64,000 nucleotides of DNA from Vibrio gigantis. GTDB taxonomy: Bacteria > Pseudomonadota > Gammaproteobacteria > Enterobacterales > Vibrionaceae. The notes beneath the pieces are model-generated. The model was not told the DNA's origin and ran no database searches. It worked only from the letters and a program-made list of their open reading frames with translations. The first letter of the stretch is position 1; every line of letters starts with the position of its first letter. The DNA lies in assembly GCF_024347515.1 (NCBI RefSeq), contig NZ_AP025493.1, positions 1,364,001 through 1,428,000 on the forward strand, read 5' to 3'. Shown one piece after another: positions 1-8,022 of this stretch. Position numbers and translations under genes: made by a program.

Positions 1-1169
1 TAACGCTCAAAGTACGTTGGGCCGTGAGAACCCGAAATATGATAGAAAATGATGCTATCTTGCTTAAGATCTTGAGTATCTTGTTCAAAGTTCTCTAGCA
101 TCGCCGTGTCGTAACACACATCTTTATTACACAATGGGTCGCTGTCTTTGGCGACGAGCGTCAACTCTTTGATTTTGTGTGCGACCGCCTTGTCTCCACC
201 ATCGTGTTCTCGCCAGATAGAGTGAATTCCCGCGCGATTCATAATATCGACCACGTTGTCTTGGTTGTAGGCTTTGTCTCGGTCGTAGTTGCTTCGATTC
301 ATGTTCGAGAACATACACGGCACGGAAACCGCGGTGGCTGTTCCGCACGACTGAACATCAGAGAAAAATATCGGGTTGTAAGGCTTAGTGTGAGCGTTGG
401 TTTCTCTCTCATAGCCATAATACTGGTAGTTATACACGCGAGCAGTCTCGCCAAGTACAAACACCAATAAGGTCGGCTTGCTTGCCGTTTTCGCTTGTGG
501 TTTGAGTTGAGCATCTAAGCCCAGTTCTTGATATGGGATGGGTTGTTTGATGTAGGTGTTATTGATGTATTTCACCGTTGATGCCACATACTCGGTCGGA
601 ATGATCATCTTTTTGATGTGCGAGTTATTGCGGCCAAACGATACGTAATCTTTGTAGAAAAGCCCGGCAATAATCGCAATGACGATCAAAGAAGAAAGTA
701 AGCCAATCGATTTCCAGACAAAGAAATCCTTCCAAGACTCTTTATCAAGTTTGGTAAATAACAGGATGAATGACGGAATACCACCCATAGCAAGTAGCCA
801 TAAGATCGAGTGACCACTGATATAGCTTGCTGCTTCACCGCTATTGGTCTCAAACACATTCTCTATCATGCCGTAGTCGACGAATATACCGTAATTAAAC
901 ATGCTGTAACTGACTAAGGTTGACGTGATCAGCAATAAGATGAAAAACGGCTTAGAGAAGATAGGCCAGTTGAAAACTTGGAAGATGAAATTAAAGGCAG
1001 CAAGGAAAAAGATAGGAATGGAGATAAGAAAGGCAATGCTTTCAGACTTCGATGCTTGAACAATACTAAACAGTTCTTGGGAGAGCGGTAGGTTGATGAC
1101 AAGCAGGTAATACACGGCCAACACAAAAGGCAGCTTGTTTATCGACATGTTTAAGTTTGGTAGATTCAT
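1..1169 (-). CDS. Phosphoethanolamine transferase, EptA/MCR family (C-terminus cut by window edge)
   Basis: Transfers phosphoethanolamine to lipid A (or another envelope acceptor) at the outer face of the inner membrane. Reading leftwards from ATG at 1169, 389 codons are open to the window edge, so the end is missing. The N-terminal half (about residues 10-175) carries about five hydrophobic segments. A periplasmic alkaline-phosphatase-fold domain follows. The metal-binding GETAR motif is near residue 240, SCGTATAVSVPCMFS (nucleophile Thr near 277) follows, and HGPTYFER is the last stretch visible. These are the diagnostic motifs of EptA/MCR enzymes; which acceptor is modified cannot be told. 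Such enzymes commonly lower polymyxin susceptibility. No regulator is adjacent. Family call is firm, substrate open. Confidence 0.88.
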   Translation of the reverse strand, partial: MNLPNLNMSINKLPFVLAVYYLLVINLPLSQELFSIVQASKSESIAFLISIPIFFLAAFNFIFQVFNWPIFSKPFFILLLITSTLVSYSMFNYGIFVDYGMIENVFETNSGEAASYISGHSILWLLAMGGIPSFILLFTKLDKESWKDFFVWKSIGLLSSLIVIAIIAGLFYKDYVSFGRNNSHIKKMIIPTEYVASTVKYINNTYIKQPIPYQELGLDAQLKPQAKTASKPTLLVFVLGETARVYNYQYYGYERETNAHTKPYNPIFFSDVQSCGTATAVSVPCMFSNMNRSNYDRDKAYNQDNVVDIMNRAGIHSIWREHDGGDKAVAHKIKELTLVAKDSDPLCNKDVCYDTAMLENFEQDTQDLKQDSIIFYHISGSHGPTYFER

Positions 1170-1311
1170 AGGTCTTGTTTTCCCGCGTCTCTTATCCCTT
1201 CATTTTAGCCTCGCTACCAAGAAAGCTCTAATATTAACGTATACAGTTCAAATAGATGATGGTGAGCGATAAACCGGCTAAAGTGAAATGACGCGATAGG
1301 GTGTGTATAAA

Positions 1312-1368
1312 CAAAAAATTCACTTTACTGAGTGACCTTCATGACAAGGTGGAACAGCAAAGTGAATT
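1312..1368 (-). terminator. Rho-independent terminator for the outer-membrane barrel gene
   Basis: On the minus strand AATTCACTTT pairs with AAAGTGAATT and is followed by a T-run. An inner ACCTT/AAGGT stem sits inside the loop. It lies about 35 nt past the stop of the minus-strand barrel gene. Confidence 0.55.
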
Positions 1369-1403
1369 AGTATGTTCAGCTTATTCTACATGGTTCAATC
1401 ACA

Positions 1404-1973
1404 TTAGAAGTTGTATGAACCACCGAAGCTAATGCTGTTGAATGCCAGTGTGTTATCGCTTTTATACGAACCGAAGTCGTTCTCTACGCTGACAGCATCT
1501 GCTTGCGAGATTAGGCGTAGTGTTAGGTGTTCGATTGGCGTGTATTCAACACCAACACCAAAGTGGAAACCGGTACCGCTATCGTCATCATACATAGCAG
1601 CACTATTCGCATGTAGATCAACAGAGCTTAAACCAGCCAATACGAATGGGCGGATTGTATTGTCGAATGTGTAACCTAGGTTTGCTGATACAGAAATAGA
1701 CGTCGGCGACAGCTTTTGGCCAGCATTTTTGTAGTCTGCGTAATCCGTGTAACCTAGCTCTACACCAACGATACGGTTGAACTGGTAACCGCCGTACAGG
1801 TTGTAGCCCATGCCATCTGAATCTAGGCTAGGAGCACCATCCGTATCTGAGTCTTGATAGATGCTAAGTCCGCCACCAATGTAAGCGCCGCCGTCAGTAC
1901 CTGCTGCTAATGCTGGAAGAGAAACCGCGCTGATTAAGCCCAGTGCTAATGCTGATTTCGCTAATTTGTTCAT
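1404..1973 (-). CDS. Small outer-membrane beta-barrel protein (OmpA-like/porin-family barrel)
   Basis: A 189-residue protein with a clear Sec signal peptide (about residues 1-23, ending PALAAG) and a body of alternating aromatic, amphipathic strands ending in a terminal Phe (GGSYNF), as expected for BAM-inserted barrels. Its size and GG-rich strand turns resemble the 8-stranded OmpA-like barrels annotated as porin-family proteins in vibrios. No C-terminal peptidoglycan-binding OmpA domain is present. It is monocistronic, with its own terminator downstream, and divergent from the hydrolase gene beginning near 2163. A specific role (adhesion, small-solute passage) cannot be read from the sequence. 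Confidence 0.8.
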   Translation of the reverse strand: MNKLAKSALALGLISAVSLPALAAGTDGGAYIGGGLSIYQDSDTDGAPSLDSDGMGYNLYGGYQFNRIVGVELGYTDYADYKNAGQKLSPTSISVSANLGYTFDNTIRPFVLAGLSSVDLHANSAAMYDDDSGTGFHFGVGVEYTPIEHLTLRLISQADAVSVENDFGSYKSDNTLAFNSISFGGSYNF

Positions 1974-2162
1974 CGTTCTTACTCACTCTTTAATGTCATG
2001 CCGGTATCAATTTTTGTTTTGCGGTCTTTCGACCGTTGGTGAGTATTATTCCGTAGTCTTATACCTATTACTGTATGGCTTTGTAAGCTAAATCGTTACA
2101 TAGTAGAAAACGTACCCATCAGATTGCGTAGTGAGTTAGGCTGCCAAAAACAAGGAATACAC

Positions 2163-2705
2163 ATGCTAATGAGGCAAAAGACAGGCTTGGTGGTTGTGGA
2201 CGTTCAGGGCAAGCTTGCACGCCTTGTTGATGAGAGCGAGGTTCTGATTACTAACTGTGAAAGGTTGATCGAAGGCGCACAGGTATTGGGTCTACCAACG
2301 ATTAGTTTGGAGCAGAACCCAGAGAAGTTGGGGCCGACAGTTAGCGAACTAAATGGCTTATTGAACGATATTAAGCCGATACCTAAATTCACGTTCAACG
2401 CGTGCGACGAACCTAAATTTGTTGAGGCGGTGCAACAAGCTAAGGATGTAGAGACTTGGTTAGTGTGTGGCATTGAGGCTCATATTTGTGTCTATCAAAC
2501 CGCAATGGGGCTGTTGGACCTTGGCTATAAGGTTGAAGTCGTTAGCGACTGTATTAGTTCTAGAACGGTGCTCAACAAGGACCTGGCTATTTGCCGAATG
2601 CGGGAAGCAGGCGTCCAAATCACAGGGCTGGAAATGAGTTTATACGAACTAGTGAAAGATTGCCGCGAACCAGAATTCAAGTCCATTCTATCTTTGATTC
2701 GTTAA
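2163..2705 (+). CDS. Isochorismatase-family cysteine hydrolase
   Basis: A 180-residue cytosolic alpha/beta hydrolase of the isochorismatase/nicotinamidase fold. The expected catalytic triad is visible as Asp13 (VVVDVQGKL), Lys75 (PIPKF) and Cys109 (GIEAHICVYQT), with the cis-peptide-like GIEAH turn before the Cys. ATG at 2163 is chosen because AAGGA lies 7 nt upstream; a longer frame from TTG at 2124 has no such signal. It probably hydrolyses an amide or vinyl ether, but the substrate is unknown; YcaC-like vibrio proteins are the nearest type I recognise. Its stop is followed 23 nt later by the TTG start of a small ATPase, so the two are probably co-transcribed. Confidence 0.85.
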   Translation: MLMRQKTGLVVVDVQGKLARLVDESEVLITNCERLIEGAQVLGLPTISLEQNPEKLGPTVSELNGLLNDIKPIPKFTFNACDEPKFVEAVQQAKDVETWLVCGIEAHICVYQTAMGLLDLGYKVEVVSDCISSRTVLNKDLAICRMREAGVQITGLEMSLYELVKDCREPEFKSILSLIR

Positions 2706-2728
2706 CTTTCCCCTATGAAGAGGTCTAT

Positions 2729-3271
2729 TTGAATAATCTAATCGTATTTACCGGTGGGCCGGGATCTGGCAAAACCTCGGTCATCGACGCGTTGAAAAAT
2801 CAGGGTTATCGTTGTGCACCAGAAGTCGGCCGTAAAGTGATTCAACAACAAGTCGAGCAACAAGGGAGTGCTTTGCCTTGGTCAGATAAAGTGGCCTTTC
2901 GTGATGAGATGGTGCGAGAAGAATTAGCCAATTATCAGGCGTTTCAGGCGAGTAACCTGCCCGTTTTCTTTGATAGATGCATTGTCGATTCATACGGCTA
3001 CAGCCTGTTAGAAGCACTGCCTATTCCAGATTCCTTGTTAGATCTCTGCAATGAACTTGAATACAGCACCACGGTGTTTATTTTCCCACCTTGGGAGGCG
3101 ATTTTCGTCAATGACCAAGAGCGTAAACAGGATTTTGAAGAGGCTGTCGTTACCCATGAAAAGATGGTGGAAGCTTATACCCGATTTGGTTATCAGCTGG
3201 TGGAAGTGCCGAAGAGCTCTGTTGAAGAACGAGTTGAGTTCATTTTAAATTCCATTAACTCAGATGAGTGA
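2729..3271 (+). CDS. AAA-type ATP-binding protein (AAA_28-like predicted ATPase/kinase)
   Basis: A P-loop NTPase of about 180 residues. The Walker A motif GGPGSGKTS lies at about residues 9-17, and a hydrophobic strand ending in FDRCIVD may supply the Walker B/catalytic acid. Size and motif spacing fit the AAA_28 group of small ATPases or nucleoside-kinase-like proteins, whose substrates are mostly unknown. The start is taken as TTG at 2729 with GAAGAGG 5 nt upstream. The frame stays open to 2591, but that would overlap the hydrolase by more than 100 nt. It is probably translationally linked to the upstream isochorismatase-like gene. No function beyond ATP binding can be assigned. Confidence 0.75.
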   Translation: MNNLIVFTGGPGSGKTSVIDALKNQGYRCAPEVGRKVIQQQVEQQGSALPWSDKVAFRDEMVREELANYQAFQASNLPVFFDRCIVDSYGYSLLEALPIPDSLLDLCNELEYSTTVFIFPPWEAIFVNDQERKQDFEEAVVTHEKMVEAYTRFGYQLVEVPKSSVEERVEFILNSINSDE

Positions 3272-3289
3272 TTTCAGGAAACATCCAAA

Positions 3290-3345
3290 CTAAAAAAGCC
3301 CAACAGTATCAACTCGATTGAGTGATTAATGCGGGGCTTTTCTAT
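3290..3345. terminator. Candidate bidirectional terminator between convergent genes
   Basis: AAAAGCCC and GGGGCTTTT pair across a roughly 30-nt loop. The arms carry A- and T-runs, so the hairpin could serve both the ATPase gene (plus) and the RpiR gene (minus). Confidence 0.5.
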
Positions 3346-3393
3346 CTAGATTCAATTTTTACTGACCTGTGGGAAGCTTAGTCTCGGTAACGT

Positions 3394-4257
3394 TTAATCA
3401 CCGAGAGGTTGTCGGTCGCCGCCACCTCGGTAGGAGTCTAAAGCAACCTTCAAGCGGCGTAGTTTGTCGCGAGATCGATTCTTATGATTGACTGCTATCC
3501 CCATAGAAAGCACATCCACTAAGGCTAACATTGCGTAGCGAGACGCCGACGGTTTGTAGATGAAGTCTGTTTCCATATGCTTGATAGGTAACAATATGTC
3601 GGCAATCTTTGCCAGCGGTGTATCTTGTGGGGTAATTGCAATGATCTTAAGGCCATACTGCTTGGCCAGTTCTGCCGTTTCAGTGATTACTGGCGTAAAA
3701 CCGGTTGCTGAGATCATCACCATCACATCATTGGCATCTGCTGTAGCGGCAACCATACGTGACATCAATCCATCGTTATAAGAGACCACCGGGTAGCCCA
3801 GTCGGAACAGTCGATGTTGCAGCTCTTGAGAAGCGATGGTCGAGCCACCACCCATGCCGATAGCAATGATCTGTCTGGCGTTATGCAGCCAGCTGACAGC
3901 GGTTTCAACGTCTTGCTCTTTGAACAAGGTGCGGTTGATGTCTAGGCTCTGCTTGATCGATTCGTAGATACCTTGATAACCCGTTTGGTCAACAGGTTCG
4001 AGAATAAAACGCTGGCCGACTGTCAGTGTTTGAGCAAGCTTTATCTTCATATCACGTACGTTGCTGCAGCCGATAGCCTTAGCAAAACGCGTAATGGTGG
4101 CTTCACTCACTTGAGCACTTTCAGCAAGCTCTGTGATGCTGGCATTGGCAGCAAAATCAATGTCGTCCATGATCAGCTTAGCCACTTTCTTCTCTGCATC
4201 ACGAAGAGCGGGAAAACGCTCTGTTATCTGTGAAATGATATCTACTTCTAAACTCAA
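3394..4257 (-). CDS. MurR/RpiR-family transcriptional regulator with SIS domain
   Basis: A 287-residue regulator. The N-terminal RpiR helix-turn-helix spans about residues 1-80 (ITELAESAQVSEATITRFAKAIG). The C-terminal SIS sugar-phosphate isomerase fold covers about 120-250 (IIAIGMGGGSTIASQELQHRL and MISATGF loops). RpiR proteins sense phosphosugars or sugar acids and usually repress neighbouring catabolic genes. It lies downstream of the deaminase gene on the same strand, and the rest of the catabolic locus diverges from there, so it is the obvious local regulator. KDPG, KDG or glucosaminate would be plausible ligands by pathway logic (inference). A candidate operator lies in the divergent promoter at 5776-5790. 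Confidence 0.88.
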   Translation of the reverse strand: MSLEVDIISQITERFPALRDAEKKVAKLIMDDIDFAANASITELAESAQVSEATITRFAKAIGCSNVRDMKIKLAQTLTVGQRFILEPVDQTGYQGIYESIKQSLDINRTLFKEQDVETAVSWLHNARQIIAIGMGGGSTIASQELQHRLFRLGYPVVSYNDGLMSRMVAATADANDVMVMISATGFTPVITETAELAKQYGLKIIAITPQDTPLAKIADILLPIKHMETDFIYKPSASRYAMLALVDVLSMGIAVNHKNRSRDKLRRLKVALDSYRGGGDRQPLGD

Positions 4258-4434
4258 GAATCCTGATCCTTTGTTGATGGGGCTAACCGTTATGGCTTAG
4301 TTTTTAATAACCTAACTCGTAATAACCTAGCTATTTAGCATTAAGCCATTGAGCACTAACCTATATAAAACTCAGCCTTAGCCCCGTTAGTATATCTGAT
4401 TGCTTCGCTGATTCTAGCTTATCGAAAAATCGAA

Positions 4435-5709
4435 CTAGAAGCAGGTTTCTACCCAGTGGGTCACCTGATGTTCGTCATCGCTGATGGCAATGTAGCGCCA
4501 TTTGTCGAAGGTTAAACACGGGTGCGAGGTTGAGAACGCAATCATGTCGCCCACTTCAATCTCTGAAGAACCGTCCGTTTCCACAAAAGTATGTTGATCC
4601 ATCACGGCTGTAGCCGTTAACCCTTTTACAGGGATAGATTCGCCGTTGCGATAACCACGTTCTGCAATCGGTAAACCCGCATCAAAGGCCACATCACGCT
4701 TGCCTAGCCCAACCACTAGCTTGGTAGGCTCTGGGCGAGAGATTACATATGCCCACACCTCAAGCGCCGATTCTAAATCACCACCCAATTCACACGCATA
4801 GCCTTGATTAACTTGGGCGCGTTGCAACACCTTGCTTTGGGCATCTAGGTAGATCCCAGTATCGTGAATGGCGTAACAACCAGGACGGATGATTGCCAAG
4901 TAATTGGTTAGGTTCGCCAAACATTCCGCAACCACGTCATACCAAGCGGAACCTGCACCTGTGATAATCGGTTGCCCTGCAATCAGTCCATCTGATGTGA
5001 GGCTTTCGACAGATGCTAGTGCCTGATTTAAGAAGGTACGAATATCTTGCTCTGCGTTATCACCGTGAATTACCCCCTCATACACCTCAATTCCTGCTAG
5101 CGAAAGAGATGGTGAGTTCTGGATGGTTTGAGCCAGTTCTAGAACCTCTTGCGGTGAACGACAACCACAACGACCACCCGGAACACCAAACTCGATTAGA
5201 ACTTTTAGCGTTTGCTTTTTGTTGGAGAAATATTGGCTGAGTTGCTGCACGTTGACTGATGAATCCACGCAACAATAGAAATCGACATCAAACTCGCGAA
5301 TAAGTTGTTCGATGATCGCCATGTTGGTTTTACCCACCAATTGATTGGCCATAATGATTCGTTTTGCCCTAGCCATCGCCGCAATTTCTGCTTGTGCTGG
5401 TGTCGCGACAGTAATTCCCCAAGCGCCATTTTCTAACTGTTGGCGGAAAAAGTCAGGAGTCATCGATGTTTTGCCGTGTGGTGATAATTTCACCTGATGG
5501 TGCTCGGCGAATGATTGCATCCAATTTAGGTTATTGGTTAATGCCGATTGTTTGATAACCGCAACAGGAAGCGAGATATCTTCATCAACCAGTCGATAAA
5601 CATCGTTCTCAGGTTGTGACATTGCTCTCCCTTTTTGGCCTTTTTCAGTCAAGATAAAACCTTCTTTTTGATACTTTCTAACATTTTCTTGTTCAGGGGT
5701 ATGTTTCAT
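4435..5709 (-). CDS. PLP-dependent amino-acid deaminase (D-serine dehydratase-like fold); candidate D-glucosaminate deaminase
   Basis: A 424-residue fold-type III PLP enzyme. The alanine-racemase-like TIM barrel carries the PLP lysine in VKLSPHGKTSM (Lys80). The C-terminal D-serine-dehydratase-like domain ends with SHPC (His396/Cys398), which matches the zinc pair of eukaryotic-type D-serine dehydratases. Such enzymes eliminate ammonia from D-amino acids. Beside a deacylase, RidA, KDG kinase and KDPG aldolase, the parsimonious substrate is D-glucosaminate, giving 2-keto-3-deoxygluconate plus ammonia; this is inference. The start at 5709 has TAGGA 8 nt upstream; an internal ATG at 5622 has an even better GGGAGAG signal, so the first 29 residues are uncertain. 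It is divergent from the deacylase gene. Confidence 0.82.
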   Translation of the reverse strand: MKHTPEQENVRKYQKEGFILTEKGQKGRAMSQPENDVYRLVDEDISLPVAVIKQSALTNNLNWMQSFAEHHQVKLSPHGKTSMTPDFFRQQLENGAWGITVATPAQAEIAAMARAKRIIMANQLVGKTNMAIIEQLIREFDVDFYCCVDSSVNVQQLSQYFSNKKQTLKVLIEFGVPGGRCGCRSPQEVLELAQTIQNSPSLSLAGIEVYEGVIHGDNAEQDIRTFLNQALASVESLTSDGLIAGQPIITGAGSAWYDVVAECLANLTNYLAIIRPGCYAIHDTGIYLDAQSKVLQRAQVNQGYACELGGDLESALEVWAYVISRPEPTKLVVGLGKRDVAFDAGLPIAERGYRNGESIPVKGLTATAVMDQHTFVETDGSSEIEVGDMIAFSTSHPCLTFDKWRYIAISDDEHQVTHWVETCF

Positions 5710-5775
5710 TGTTGATTCCTAACACGATTTAAGTTGTTGTTATTTAATGTTTAAATATATCTGCAATCTGTTTTC

Positions 5776-5790
5776 TGATAGAAACTATCA
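5776..5790. promoter_or_regulatory. Palindrome in the divergent deaminase/deacylase promoter; candidate RpiR operator
   Basis: TGATAG-AAA-CTATCA is a perfect 6+3+6 inverted repeat, 67-81 nt upstream of the deaminase start and about 95 nt upstream of the deacylase start. Its position suits a site controlling both directions. Assignment to the RpiR protein is inference. Confidence 0.4.
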
Positions 5791-5885
5791 CACAAATTAA
5801 AATATTCTGTGTGTTTTGTCACTGAAAATAATCGGCTGGATTCTTAATATAGCTCCATCAACACAGTGGATTGAGAGAGTGAAAA

Positions 5886-7319
5886 ATGTTGTTCGATACG
5901 ATAATCAAAAATGTAGAGGTGTTTGACGGCACCGGCGAACAATCGTTTTGTGCCGATGTAGCAATCCGCGATGGAAAAATCGCCGAAATTGGTCAGATCG
6001 ATCACGAAGATTGTGGCCAATTGGTTGAGGGAGCAGGCTTAGCATTGGCTCCTGGATTTATCGATGTACATACACATGACGATACCAACGTAATTCGTTA
6101 CCCAGACTGCCTACCTAAGATCAGCCAAGGTGTCACAACCGTAATTGTTGGCAACTGCGGTATCAGTGCATCGCCAACGGTTTTGGCTGGCGACCCGCCT
6201 GATCCTATGAACCTTTTAGGCGCACAGGCTGATTTTAAATACCCAACCTTTGCGGCGTATGCACAAGCGGTAGAGCAAGCTCAACCCGCAGTAAACGTAG
6301 CAGCGTTAGTGGGTCACACCACACTGCGTAACCAAGTGATGGACGATCTGCAACGCACTGCAAGCGAAGAAGAAATCGCAGAGATGCAAACCAACCTTGA
6401 TTTAGCGATGGAGCAAGGCGCATTAGGTTTGAGCTCTGGCCTGGCTTACGCAAGTGCGAAACAAGCGAACGCCAACGAAGTGATGCAGTTAGCCAAAGTG
6501 CTGTCTAGCCATGGCGGCATCTATACCACGCATATGCGTACCGAATTTGAAGAGATCTTAAGCGCGATGGAAGAAGCGTTTGAGACAGGACAATACGCGA
6601 AAGTTCCAGTGGTTATCTCCCACCTTAAATGTGCAGGTGCGGGCAACTGGGGAAGAACGGTTGAAGTACTCGACTTAATGGACAAGGTTTCTGAGCATCA
6701 AGATGTGTCCTGCGACTGCTACCCATATTCAGCGAGTTCTTCGACATTAGACTTGAAACAAGTGACCGACGATTTCGACATCTTCATTACTTGGTCTGAA
6801 GCAAAACCAGAACATGCAGGCAAAACGCTGAAGCAAATTGCTGATGAAATGAACCTACCCTTGATGGATGCAGCAAAAGCGCTTCAACCTGCGGGTGCGG
6901 TTTACCACTGCATGGATGAGAACGACGTAAAGCGCGTATTGAAATATAAACTGACTATGGTTGGTTCAGACGGTTTACCTAATGACCCGCATCCACACCC
7001 AAGGTTGTGGGGCACTTTCCCGAAAGTGTTAGGTCACTACTGCCGAGATGAAAAACTGTTCTCGTTGCCAGAAGCGATTCACAAAATGACCGGAATGTCC
7101 GCTCAGCGTTACAACTTAGCGGGCCGAGGTGAAGTTCGCTGTGGTGCTTTTGCTGATTTAGTTTTATTTGATCCAAAGAATATTAAAGATACAGCAACAT
7201 TTGAAAATCCTATTTCAGTTGCTGCGGGAATAGAAAGCGTATTTGTAAATGGTGAGTTAACTTACCAGCAAGGAAAAGTAAAAGATAATCGTTCAGGCGT
7301 TTTTATTTACCGAAACTAA
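5886..7319 (+). CDS. N-acyl-D-amino-acid deacylase family amidohydrolase; candidate N-acetylglucosaminate deacetylase
   Basis: A 477-residue metal-dependent amidohydrolase of the D-aminoacylase family. A small beta domain precedes the TIM barrel. The metal motif is VHTHDD (His62, His64), followed by VGNCG (Cys91, the bridging Cys typical of D-aminoacylases), SSGLAYA, THMRTE and the late GSDGLP with the catalytic Asp. The family removes the N-acyl group from N-acyl-D-amino acids. Here the cluster points to N-acetyl-D-glucosaminate as substrate, which stereochemically is an N-acetyl amino acid (inference). The start has GAGAG about 8 nt upstream. It is the first gene of the rightward operon, with ridA about 100 nt downstream. 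Confidence 0.87.
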   Translation: MLFDTIIKNVEVFDGTGEQSFCADVAIRDGKIAEIGQIDHEDCGQLVEGAGLALAPGFIDVHTHDDTNVIRYPDCLPKISQGVTTVIVGNCGISASPTVLAGDPPDPMNLLGAQADFKYPTFAAYAQAVEQAQPAVNVAALVGHTTLRNQVMDDLQRTASEEEIAEMQTNLDLAMEQGALGLSSGLAYASAKQANANEVMQLAKVLSSHGGIYTTHMRTEFEEILSAMEEAFETGQYAKVPVVISHLKCAGAGNWGRTVEVLDLMDKVSEHQDVSCDCYPYSASSSTLDLKQVTDDFDIFITWSEAKPEHAGKTLKQIADEMNLPLMDAAKALQPAGAVYHCMDENDVKRVLKYKLTMVGSDGLPNDPHPHPRLWGTFPKVLGHYCRDEKLFSLPEAIHKMTGMSAQRYNLAGRGEVRCGAFADLVLFDPKNIKDTATFENPISVAAGIESVFVNGELTYQQGKVKDNRSGVFIYRN

Positions 7320-7423
7320 AGTTTAATTATCAAATTAAATTTACGGTAAATATAAAAATGACGAATTAATTTAAATATGTTGGAACAGAACCAATATTAT
7401 CTATAAAGAAGTGGAGTTAAAAA

Positions 7424-7816
7424 ATGACTATTAAACGTTACGGTGTTGAAGGCGGTACAGGTACAGGCGGACAACATTTACCATTTGCACGCGCAACTGA
7501 AGCGGGTGGTTTCCTGTACGTTTCTGGCCAGACACCGATGACAGATGGTGAAGTGGTTGAGGGTGGCATTGTTGACCAGTCTCGCCTAGCGATCCAAAAC
7601 TGTGTCGATATCATGACTGAAGCGGGCTACGGCCTAGAAGACGTAGTACACGTAAAGGTTGTGCTAACGGATTCTCGTTACTTCCAATCTTTTAATAAGG
7701 TATTCAAAGAGTTCTTCGGTGCTAACCCACCAGCTCGTATTTGCATGGTCTGTGACCTAGTCGTAGACGTGAAAGTTGAAGTAGATGTGACTTGCTACCG
7801 CGCTGATCGCGTTTAG
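7424..7816 (+). CDS. RidA-family (YjgF/UK114) enamine/imine deaminase
   Basis: A 130-residue RidA-fold protein that hydrolyses the 2-aminoacrylate-like enamine/imine intermediates released by PLP dehydratases to keto acids and ammonia. The family signature is visible: FLYVSGQTP, the hydrophobic core QNCVDIMTEAGYGLEDVVHVKV, and the ligand-binding Arg in NPPARICMV. Its position between a deacylase and transporter and next to a PLP deaminase argues for a dedicated role in finishing the deamination step rather than housekeeping, but that is contextual. A GTGGAG ribosome binding site lies about 9 nt before ATG. Confidence 0.9.
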   Translation: MTIKRYGVEGGTGTGGQHLPFARATEAGGFLYVSGQTPMTDGEVVEGGIVDQSRLAIQNCVDIMTEAGYGLEDVVHVKVVLTDSRYFQSFNKVFKEFFGANPPARICMVCDLVVDVKVEVDVTCYRADRV

Positions 7817-7844
7817 TTATAACCTAATCACAATAACCTACTTA

Positions 7845-7892
7845 GAGAGTATTAGAGGGTAGTCATCCCTGTTATTATCTTTTAATACTCTC
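7845..7892 (+). other. Structured intercistronic stem-loop between ridA and the symporter gene
   Basis: GAGAGTATTA pairs perfectly with TAATACTCTC, with an inner GGGT/ATCC stem. There is no T-run, so it is more likely an mRNA-stability or processing element than a terminator. Confidence 0.5.
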
Positions 7893-8022
7893 ACCCTACA
7901 TTTATAAAAATTACTTTAATTAAAATATACAAAACAAATAAAGTAATTATATGAAATATAAAATGAATGAATCATAAATAAAAGTTCAGGAATGAGCTTA
8001 ATATTTCACTGAGAGGTGTCAA

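Noticed and set aside
2124..2162. TTG start extending the isochorismatase-like protein by 13 residues
   Set aside because: No ribosome binding site at TTG, whereas ATG 2163 has AAGGA at good spacing and the fold starts there.
5808..5823. CRP-like TGTGT-N6-TCACT upstream of the deacylase gene
   Set aside because: Two mismatches in the ten conserved positions and AT-rich surroundings make chance likely; kept out of the feature list.
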